Assembly (NCBI GenBank): GCA_944323345.1
Contig: CALUSC010000010.1
Location: forward strand, 1-61,312
Length of the DNA: 61,312 nt
Reading direction: 5' to 3'
Source: an uncultured Bacteroidales bacterium
Lineage (GTDB): Bacteria > Bacteroidota > Bacteroidia > Bacteroidales > UBA932
The translations under genes were made by a program, and so were the position numbers. Below, piece after piece: positions 55,205 through 61,312 of this stretch (its first letter is position 1; each line of letters opens with the position of its first letter). The notes under the pieces are model-generated. The model was not told where the DNA came from, made no database searches, and was given only the letters and a program-made list of their open reading frames with translations.

Positions 55205-56200
55205 ATGGATTTTCTGACTAATGAAAAATTGACCATCATCGGCGCGGCCGGCATGATCGGGTCCAATATGGCTCAGACGGCCATGATGATGAAACTTACT
55301 CCGCATCTCTGTCTTTACGACCCGTTTGCCCAGGGGCTCAAGGGTGTTGCCGAGGAAATGTACCACTGTGCTTTCGACGGCGCGGAGATCACTTATACGG
55401 ATAATATCAAGGAGGCTTTGACAGGAGCCAAATATGTAGTGTCTTCCGGCGGCGCCCCGCGCAAGCAGGGTATGACCAGGGAAGACCTGCTGAAAGGAAA
55501 CTGCGAAATCGCCGAGCAGCTGGGAAAAGACATCAAGGCTTACTGCCCTGATGTAAAGCATGTAGTCATCATTTTCAATCCGGCCGACCTTACAGGTCTT
55601 GTTACACTTCTTCATTCCGGACTGAAGCCTTCGCAGCTGACTACGCTTGCAGCTCTGGATTCCACCAGGCTGCAGAGTGCGCTGGCACAGGAGTTCGGCG
55701 TACAGCAGAGCAAGGTGACAGGATGCCATACTTATGGCGGACACGGCGAGCAGATGGCGGTATTCGCTTCCGAGGCCAAGGTGGACGGAGTTCCGTTTGC
55801 AGAACTTCTCGGCAGCAAGCTCCCTCTCGTAAGATGGGACGAAATCAAGGGTGATGTCATCCAGGGCGGAAAGAAAATCATTGAACTCAGAGGCCGTTCT
55901 TCATTCCAGAGCCCGGCATACGTATCCATAGAGATGATTGCTGCCGCAATGGGCGGAAAGAAGTTCGAATGGCCTGCAGGCTGCTACGTGAATACTCCTA
56001 AGTATCACAATGTGATGATGGCCATGCCGACAGTTATCGACGGTACAGGCGTCCATTACTCGGAAGTAAAGGGTACGGCTGACGAAATGGCGGCACTCGA
56101 TGCTTCATACGAGCATCTCTGCAAGATGAGGGATGAGATCATCGATCTCGGAATCATCCCTGCAGTGGCAGACTGGAAGACTGTGAATCCGAATCTGTAA
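55205..56200 (+). CDS. mdh: Malate dehydrogenase (Bacteroidales type)
   Basis: 331 residues. The N-terminal NAD loop reads TIIGAAGMIGSNMAQT. VVSSGGAPRKQGMTREDLLK has the mobile-loop arginines that bind malate. IIFNPADLTGLVT and CHTYGGHGEQMAV (active-site His) complete the LDH/MDH fold. It closely resembles the malate dehydrogenase-like form seen in Alistipes, Parabacteroides and Bacteroides. It is monocistronic, with its own promoter and terminator. Confidence 0.9.
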   Translation: MDFLTNEKLTIIGAAGMIGSNMAQTAMMMKLTPHLCLYDPFAQGLKGVAEEMYHCAFDGAEITYTDNIKEALTGAKYVVSSGGAPRKQGMTREDLLKGNCEIAEQLGKDIKAYCPDVKHVVIIFNPADLTGLVTLLHSGLKPSQLTTLAALDSTRLQSALAQEFGVQQSKVTGCHTYGGHGEQMAVFASEAKVDGVPFAELLGSKLPLVRWDEIKGDVIQGGKKIIELRGRSSFQSPAYVSIEMIAAAMGGKKFEWPAGCYVNTPKYHNVMMAMPTVIDGTGVHYSEVKGTADEMAALDASYEHLCKMRDEIIDLGIIPAVADWKTVNPNL

Positions 56201-56224
56201 AACGATCCGTCAGGATATTTCAAG

Positions 56225-56259
56225 GGTGGCCGGAGACATTTTCCCGGCCGCCTTTTTTT
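56225..56259 (+). terminator. Terminator of mdh
   Basis: A 9-bp stem GGTGGCCGG/CCGGCCGCC (one T-G pair), a 10-base loop, and seven T, 24 bases after the stop. Confidence 0.9.
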
Positions 56260-56402
56260 GTCTCCAGACTCCGGAGGCAGCTGGAGGGCTTTGCGGTTCC
56301 TGTTGGAAATTTTGCAAATGTTATATAATATTATACTCAGTTTTGGGATCGGCTTTGTCTCATTATCCGTAAAATCGCACGATATCTGGAATTTGTTATT
56401 CT

Positions 56403-56540
56403 ATGATAAGTGACGCTGTAATCAAAGACATAGCCCAGAATGTTTTTATGAAACTGTGGCTGGCGCGGCATGCATTGTCCGAAGAGCAATCTTTGGACAG
56501 TTATATCTTTACACTACTGTCCATTTTTAGTGGACAGTAG
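56403..56540 (+). pseudogene. Fragment of an ECF sigma-factor gene
   Basis: 45 codons. AVIKDIAQNVFMKLWLARHAL with SLDSYIFTLL is sigma region 2 of Bacteroidetes ECF factors (the DIxQxVFxKLW helix and the YLFT helix). Regions before and after are missing. The frame stops within a palindrome, CTACTGTCCA and TGGACAGTAG at 56514-56540, that replaces the expected next helix. I read it as a relic of a gene truncated by an element insertion or deletion. Confidence 0.65.
56514..56540. repeat. 10-bp perfect inverted repeat ending the sigma fragment
   Basis: CTACTGTCCA, 7-base loop TTTTTAG, TGGACAGTAG. It coincides with the breakpoint of the sigma fragment. Confidence 0.75.
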
Positions 56541-56583
56541 TGGGTATTCTTTAAAAAAAATTTAGACTTGACGCTAAAAACAT

Positions 56584-56591
56584 TAATTTTG
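56584..56591 (+). promoter_or_regulatory. -7 promoter element for tkt
   Basis: TAATTTTG, 38 bases before the start codon; the -33 element is not clear. Confidence 0.45.
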
Positions 56592-56629
56592 TCGGTTGAA
56601 AAAAGTTAAACCAATTCAGTATTGGAATC

Positions 56630-58639
56630 ATGAACGACAGAAGACTAATGGAAAGGGCGGCCGACAATATCAGGATATTGTCGGTGTCTATGGTTGAAAA
56701 GGCTAAATCAGGCCATCCGGGCGGAGCTATGGGTGGGGCGGATTTCATCAATGTGCTGTTTTCCGAATACCTGGTTTATGACCCTGAGAATCCGTACTGG
56801 GAAAGCCGTGACAGGTTTTTCCTGGATCCGGGACACATGTCGCCTATGCTGTATTCCGTACTTGCCCTGTCCGGCAAGTTTTCTCTCGAAGACCTGAAGC
56901 AGTTCAGGCAGTGGGGAAGTCCTACTCCCGGACATCCTGAAGTGAATGTCGCCAGAGGGATAGAAAATACTTCAGGCCCGCTCGGCCAGGGACATACTTA
57001 TGCTGTCGGGGCTGCCATAGCGGCGAAGTTCCTCAGGGCCCGTCTCGGTGATATCATGGACCAGACCATATACACTTATATTTCCGACGGCGGAATCCAG
57101 GAGGAGATAGCTCAGGGAGCGGGCCGTATCGCAGGTCATCTGGGTCTGGATAATCTGGTGATGTTCTTCGATTCGAACGATGTGCAGCTTTCTTCGATGA
57201 CGGATGAAGTCACTGTCGAGGATATAGAAATGAAATACCGGGCATGGGGATGGGATGTGATGCAGATAGACGGCAACGATGTGGATCAGATACGCAAGGC
57301 GCTCGACTGGGCCAAGGCCGTGGAAGGGAAGCCTGCGCTGATCATCGGGCATACGCTGATGGGCAAGGGTGCCCGCAGGGCGGACAATACCAGCTATGAG
57401 AACTGTATCGCCACGCACGGAGCCCCGCTCGGAGGAGATGCTTACGTGAATACTGTCAGGAATCTCGGAGGAGATCCTGAGAATCCGTTCGTCATTTTCC
57501 CTGAAGTCCAGGCTCTTTATGATGCCAGAAAGAAGGAGCTGACAGAGCTCATGAAAGCCAGGAAGGCTGCGAAGGCTGCATGGGCCGCGGCCAATCCGGG
57601 TCTGGCGGAGAAGATGGAAAACTGGTTCTCCGGAAAGATGCCTGACTTAGACTGGGATTCAGTGGTCCAGAAACCGGATGTGGCTACCAGAGTGGCTTCT
57701 TCTGCCGTTCTGGGCATGCTTGCCGACAAGGTGGAGAATATGATAGTCTCCTCTGCCGATCTTTCAAATTCCGACAAGACCGACGGATTCCTGAAGAAGA
57801 CGCATATTTTTAAGAAAGGCGATTTTTCCGGAGCCTTTCTGCAGGCGGGTGTGGCGGAACTGACCATGGCCTGCTGCTGTATCGGCATGATGCTCCATGG
57901 CGGGGTCATTGCGGCATGCGCGACATTCTTCGTTTTCTCGGATTATATGAAACCTGCCATAAGGATGGCGGCCCTGATGGAGGTTCCCGTAAAGTTCATC
58001 TGGACGCATGACGCTTTCAGGGTAGGGGAAGACGGCCCTACGCATCAGCCTGTGGAACAGGAAATGCAGCTGCGCCTGCTCGAAAGGATGAAGAACCATC
58101 ACGGGAAGAACTCTCTGACGGTATTGCGGCCTGCCGATGCAGAAGAAACGACACGTGCGTGGAAGCTGGCGATGGAAAACACGTCCACTCCTACTGCCAT
58201 GATCTTCTCACGTCAGAACGTACCTGACCTGCCTGCCGGCAATGATTATTCCGCTTTCAGTAAAGGTGCATATATCGTCGGTATTTCGGACGAGAACCCT
58301 GATGTGGTGCTTGTCGCGTCAGGTTCCGAAGTTTCGACGCTCGTGGCAGGTGCCGAGCTTCTGAAGGCAGACGGCATCCGCGTAAGGGTGGTTTCCGCGC
58401 CTTCTGAGGGCTTGTTCAGATGTCAGGATACTGAATACCGGGAAAGTGTCATTCCGTCTTCCGTGAAGAAATTCGGGCTTACAGCCGGTATCCCTTGTAC
58501 TTTGGAAAGCCTCGTGGGGGTCAACGGCAGGATATGGGGGCTCGGCGAGTTTGGTTATTCGGCTCCATATAAGGTTCTGGACGAGAAGTTCGGCTTTACT
58601 GCCCGTAATGTCTATGAACAGGTGAAAGCCATGCTCTGA
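56630..58639 (+). CDS. tkt: Transketolase
   Basis: 669 residues, full length. The non-oxidative pentose phosphate pathway enzyme transfers two-carbon units using thiamine diphosphate. KAKSGHPGGAMGGADF at the N-terminus, the cofactor loop YISDGGIQEEIAQGAGRIAG (the Bacteroidetes form of the GDG motif, ending with FFDSNDVQLSS), and the pyrimidine-domain motif WTHDAFRVGEDGPTHQPVEQ are all present. It is monocistronic, ending at a bidirectional terminator. Confidence 0.97.
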   Translation: MNDRRLMERAADNIRILSVSMVEKAKSGHPGGAMGGADFINVLFSEYLVYDPENPYWESRDRFFLDPGHMSPMLYSVLALSGKFSLEDLKQFRQWGSPTPGHPEVNVARGIENTSGPLGQGHTYAVGAAIAAKFLRARLGDIMDQTIYTYISDGGIQEEIAQGAGRIAGHLGLDNLVMFFDSNDVQLSSMTDEVTVEDIEMKYRAWGWDVMQIDGNDVDQIRKALDWAKAVEGKPALIIGHTLMGKGARRADNTSYENCIATHGAPLGGDAYVNTVRNLGGDPENPFVIFPEVQALYDARKKELTELMKARKAAKAAWAAANPGLAEKMENWFSGKMPDLDWDSVVQKPDVATRVASSAVLGMLADKVENMIVSSADLSNSDKTDGFLKKTHIFKKGDFSGAFLQAGVAELTMACCCIGMMLHGGVIAACATFFVFSDYMKPAIRMAALMEVPVKFIWTHDAFRVGEDGPTHQPVEQEMQLRLLERMKNHHGKNSLTVLRPADAEETTRAWKLAMENTSTPTAMIFSRQNVPDLPAGNDYSAFSKGAYIVGISDENPDVVLVASGSEVSTLVAGAELLKADGIRVRVVSAPSEGLFRCQDTEYRESVIPSSVKKFGLTAGIPCTLESLVGVNGRIWGLGEFGYSAPYKVLDEKFGFTARNVYEQVKAML

Positions 58640-58663
58640 GCATCCGGGCCGTGAATATATTGA

Positions 58664-58709
58664 AAAAGAAAAGCAACTATCTGAAAACCAGGTAGTTGCT
58701 TTTCTTTTG
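58664..58709. terminator. Bidirectional terminator between tkt and tRNA-Pro
   Basis: AAAAGCAACTA with TAGTTGCTTTT, plus an inner CTG/CAG pair, flanked by A-rich and T-rich ends so it can work on both strands. Confidence 0.85.
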
Positions 58710-58711
58710 TG

Positions 58712-58785
58712 TCGGGGTACTGTGACTCGAACACAGGACCCTCTGGTCCCAAACCAGATGCGCTAGCCAACTGCGCCACACCCCG
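58712..58785 (-). tRNA. tRNA-Pro(TGG)
   Basis: The minus strand gives acceptor CGGGGTG/TACCCCG (one G-T pair) with discriminator A. The anticodon loop is TTTGGGA with anticodon TGG. The T-arm is CTGTGTTCGAGTCACAG. CCA is not encoded. Confidence 0.95.
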
Positions 58786-58812
58786 AATGTCCTCTTCTTT
58801 CGAATTGGACTG

Positions 58813-58820
58813 CAAATATA
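58813..58820 (-). promoter_or_regulatory. -7 promoter element for tRNA-Pro
   Basis: TATATTTG on the minus strand, 27 bases before the tRNA 5' end. Confidence 0.6.
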
Positions 58821-58880
58821 CTGCTATTTTTTAAATTATCAAATTATTTTGTAAAAATTCACAAGGAATAACGTTGCTCC

Positions 58881-58916
58881 ATAATAAAATTGCGGGGGAT
58901 CTCAGATCCCCCGCAA
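58881..58916 (-). terminator. Terminator after rpsC
   Basis: A 13-bp perfect arm pair, TTGCGGGGGATCT and AGATCCCCCGCAA, with a TTTTATTAT tail on the minus strand, 25 bases after the rpsC stop. Confidence 0.85.
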
Positions 58917-58940
58917 CATTTATCGTATCCGTATTCCGGA

Positions 58941-59687
58941 TTATTTGCTTTCCTTACGGTCGCCACCGCGGTTCCTTCCTCCGCGACGACGGTCTCCGCG
59001 TCCCTGACGTGAAGAATTCTGCTGTGCCTGGGCTGCAATGCCGGCATTAGGGGAAAGGTCTTTCTTGCCGTAAACCTCACCGTTGCATATCCATACCTTG
59101 ATACCGAGAACACCTACTTTTGTATGTGCTTCAGCCAATGCATAATCGATGTCTGCACGGAATGTATGGAGAGGAGTACGTCCTTCCTTGAACATTTCGC
59201 TTCTTGCCATTTCAGCTCCGCCGAGACGTCCGCTGATCTGGATCTTGATACCTTCCGCACCTACCCTCATGGTAGTGGCGATAGCCATCTTGATAGCCCT
59301 TCTGTATGAAACACGGCCCTCGATCTGGCGGGCGATGTTGTCAGCTACGAAATGAGCGTCTGTCTCAGGTTTCTTGACCTCGAAGATGTTGATCTGTACA
59401 TCCTTGTTGGTCACTTTCTTCAGCTCTTCCTTCAGCATGTCCACTTCTGCGCCGCCTTTTCCGATGATGACACCCGGTCTGGCTGCATGTATGGTTACTG
59501 TAATGAGCTTCAGAGTCCTTTCAATGACTATTTTCGAAAGTCCGGCCTTTGCAAGGCGGTTTACAAGATATTTGCGGATTTCATAGTCTTCCGCAATCTT
59601 TGCGGCATAGTCACCACCACACCAGTTAGAGTCCCAACCACGGGTGATACCGATTCTGTTGCTGATAGGATTTGTCTTCTGTCCCAT
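58941..59687 (-). CDS. rpsC: 30S ribosomal protein S3
   Basis: 248 residues. The start [19 protein letters not shown], the KH domain with [20 protein letters not shown], and [17 protein letters not shown] are typical. A basic Arg/Gly tail ([20 protein letters not shown]) extends the C-terminus as in other Bacteroidetes. Here it is the last gene before a terminator, whereas rplP normally follows. Confidence 0.98.
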   Translation of the reverse strand: MGQKTNPISNRIGITRGWDSNWCGGDYAAKIAEDYEIRKYLVNRLAKAGLSKIVIERTLKLITVTIHAARPGVIIGKGGAEVDMLKEELKKVTNKDVQINIFEVKKPETDAHFVADNIARQIEGRVSYRRAIKMAIATTMRVGAEGIKIQISGRLGGAEMARSEMFKEGRTPLHTFRADIDYALAEAHTKVGVLGIKVWICNGEVYGKKDLSPNAGIAAQAQQNSSRQGRGDRRRGGRNRGGDRKESK

Positions 59688-59690
59688 AAT

Positions 59691-60113
59691 TTATTCCTCC
59701 ACTGTTGTTGCTGGTTTCTTTACATCGAGGATGACGGTGATGTGGTTGGAACGCTTGCGGATTCTTCCGGCCCTTCCCTGAGGACAAGGACGGATTCTCT
59801 TGAGAGTCCTTCCTTCACCGACCATAAGGGTCTTGATGTATACATTACCGTTATCAAGTTCGCTTGCCTTGTCCTGGTTCTTTGCCTCCCAGTTTGCAAT
59901 GGCGCTGCGGACTACCTTCTCAAGGCTCACAGAAGCATGCTTCTTGGAGTATTTGAGAATATCGAGTGCCTTGTTCACCTCTACGCCTCTTACGATATCG
60001 GCTACAAGACGCATTTTGCGAGGTGAGGTAGGAACATTGTTCAGTTTAGCTATAGCTGTCTGTTTCTTTTCAGCTTTCAGCCTCTCGGCCATCAATCTTT
60101 TACGAGCTCCCAT
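59691..60113 (-). CDS. rplV: 50S ribosomal protein L22
   Basis: 140 residues. LNNVPTSPRKMRLVADIVRG and RIRPCPQGRAGRIRKRSNHI are characteristic; the latter includes the loop that lines the exit tunnel. It ends 3 bases before rpsC. Confidence 0.98.
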   Translation of the reverse strand: MGARKRLMAERLKAEKKQTAIAKLNNVPTSPRKMRLVADIVRGVEVNKALDILKYSKKHASVSLEKVVRSAIANWEAKNQDKASELDNGNVYIKTLMVGEGRTLKRIRPCPQGRAGRIRKRSNHITVILDVKKPATTVEE

Positions 60114-60131
60114 AACTTAACTTCTTTTTAA

Positions 60132-60401
60132 TTATTTACGATTGCCCGAATGGCCTCTGAATGTTCTTGTTGGCGCAAATTCACCGAGTTTGTGGCCTAC
60201 CATGTTCTCAGTAACGTAAACAGGAATAAACTTGTTTCCATTATGAACAGCGATGGTATGACCCACGAAGTCAGGTGAAATCATGCTTGCGCGTGACCAA
60301 GTCTTGACAACCTCTTTCTTCATGCTACCTTCATTCATAGCAAGAATTTTCTTTTCCAGACTTGCCTGGATATAAGGACCTTTTCTTAATGAACGACTCA
60401 T
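60132..60401 (-). CDS. rpsS: 30S ribosomal protein S19
   Basis: 89 residues, the normal length. [38 protein letters not shown] and [14 protein letters not shown] identify it. Confidence 0.98.
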   Translation of the reverse strand: MSRSLRKGPYIQASLEKKILAMNEGSMKKEVVKTWSRASMISPDFVGHTIAVHNGNKFIPVYVTENMVGHKLGEFAPTRTFRGHSGNRK

Positions 60402-60422
60402 AATCTCTAAAGTTTTATTCCG

Positions 60423-61247
60423 TTATTTTTTCCTTCTTTCAATAATAAACTTATTTGAAGCGCTCTTAGGATTACGTGTCTTGTAGCCCTTAGCTGGCAG
60501 ACCCTTGCGTGAACGTGGATGTCCTCCTGATGCACGTCCTTCACCACCACCCATAGGGTGATCGACAGGGTTCATCACGACGCCTCTGTTGCGAGGTCTG
60601 CGTCCGAGCCATCTGTTACGTCCGGCTTTGCCATGAGACTCCAAATTGTGATCTGGATTAGATACAGTGCCCACAGTTGCGCGGCAAGTCACAAGTATCA
60701 TCCTGGTCTCGCCTGAAGGGAGACGTACGATAGCGTGGTTGCCTTCACGAGCTGCCAGCTGGGCGAATGCGCCGGCACTGCGTGCCATGGCCGCACCCTG
60801 TCCAGGGCGGAGTTCGATGTTGTGGATCAGAGTACCGAGCGGAATTTCAGAGAGAGGAAGAGTGTTGCCCACTTCAGGTGCCACGCCTGGGCCTGAAGCG
60901 ATGACTTGCCCTACTTTCAGTCCGTTAGGAGCGATGATGTATTTCTTTACACCATCTTCATATTGTACCAGTGCGATACGTGCGCTGCGGTTCGGATCGT
61001 ATTCGATCGTCATGACAGTTGCCTTGCAATCGTCCTTGTCGCGGCGGAAATCGATGATACGGTACATTCTCTTGTGACCGCCACCGATGTAGCGCATAGT
61101 CATTTTACCCTGGTTGTTTCGTCCGCCTGACTTTTTCAGCGGAGCCAACAGTGATTTCGTAGGAACAGTGCAGGTAATGTCGTCAAAAGCACTAATTACC
61201 TTATTTCTCTGTCCCGGTGTTACCGGTTTGAATTTTCTTACTGCCAT
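60423..61247 (-). CDS. rplB: 50S ribosomal protein L2
   Basis: 274 residues, the normal length. [20 protein letters not shown] near the N-terminus, [20 protein letters not shown] centrally, and [18 protein letters not shown] near the C-terminus, which holds the peptidyl-transferase-associated His. Confidence 0.99.
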   Translation of the reverse strand: MAVRKFKPVTPGQRNKVISAFDDITCTVPTKSLLAPLKKSGGRNNQGKMTMRYIGGGHKRMYRIIDFRRDKDDCKATVMTIEYDPNRSARIALVQYEDGVKKYIIAPNGLKVGQVIASGPGVAPEVGNTLPLSEIPLGTLIHNIELRPGQGAAMARSAGAFAQLAAREGNHAIVRLPSGETRMILVTCRATVGTVSNPDHNLESHGKAGRNRWLGRRPRNRGVVMNPVDHPMGGGEGRASGGHPRSRKGLPAKGYKTRNPKSASNKFIIERRKK

Positions 61248-61258
61248 TGTACAATACC

Positions 61259-61312
61259 TTAAATGTTACTATAGAAATCTATCTTGTCATCACCGGCAAG
61301 AGTCACGTATGC
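61259..61312 (-). CDS. rplW: 50S ribosomal protein L23, C-terminal end (partial)
   Basis: Only the last 17 codons are inside the window ([17 protein letters not shown] and TAA). Identity follows from position directly before rplB in the S10 operon and from the VTL(A)xGDxIDFY-type L23 ending. Confidence 0.85.
   Translation of the reverse strand, partial: AYVTLAGDDKIDFYSNI

Overview
The window reads as chromosomal DNA of an anaerobic, probably gut-associated member of the Bacteroidales at roughly 50% G+C. The evidence is a SusC/SusD pair with a train of surface lipoproteins, the TAnnTTTG promoter -7 element before many genes, a single-chain SecDF, the NrdD/NrdG anaerobic ribonucleotide reductase, an NfeD-flotillin pair, and families typical of the phylum (DUF4843, DUF4988, BACON, DUF1573, DUF6722). 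I cannot place the genus; Rikenellaceae or a related uncultured family would fit.

Layout. 1-13 kb is housekeeping: the 3' end of glyS, a degenerate ThiL-like protein, a secreted EEP-fold hydrolase, dnaE, secDF, and a PD40/SPOR-NfeD-FloA operon, then tRNA-Ser(GCT). 13.4-14.0 kb is a non-coding stretch full of inverted repeats. 14.0-32.4 kb is one long co-directional operon of ten genes: SusC, SusD, a DUF4843 lipoprotein, an Ig-repeat lipoprotein, two leucine-rich-repeat lipoproteins (one with a BACON domain), a surface subtilisin-like protease, a DUF1573 protein, a small lipoprotein and a DUF4988 lipoprotein. It encodes no glycoside hydrolase, polysaccharide lyase or sulfatase, so it looks like a protein- or peptide-capture locus rather than a classical glycan PUL. 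A G8 tract sits inside the susC reading frame.

32.4-34.0 kb is a decayed accessory patch: a fragment of an Rpn-type nuclease, two different tandem hairpin arrays that share a 52-bp period, and a cluster of very small membrane-protein ORFs, one interrupted by an in-frame TGA. 34.0-39.8 kb is sdaA-sufB-pnuC-sufC-short sufD-ispE. 39.9-54.7 kb holds an unknown lipoprotein, tsaE and comM, an MlaE/MlaF-type transporter pair without MlaD, an ECF sigma factor with an anti-sigma/beta-barrel fusion, a TPR-EnvC-zinc-ribbon dehydrogenase run, nrdDG with a strong palindrome upstream, and a phosphopantetheinyl transferase. 55.2-58.6 kb has a malate dehydrogenase and a full-length transketolase, with a sigma-factor relic between them. 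The right edge is part of the S10 ribosomal operon (rplW', rplB, rpsS, rplV, rpsC) read leftwards, which ends with a terminator directly after rpsC and is followed by tRNA-Pro(TGG).

The most promising novelty candidates are the protease/LRR SusCD locus with its G8 tract, the paired 52-bp hairpin arrays, the trans-envelope anti-sigma/beta-barrel fusion, and the small membrane-protein cluster.
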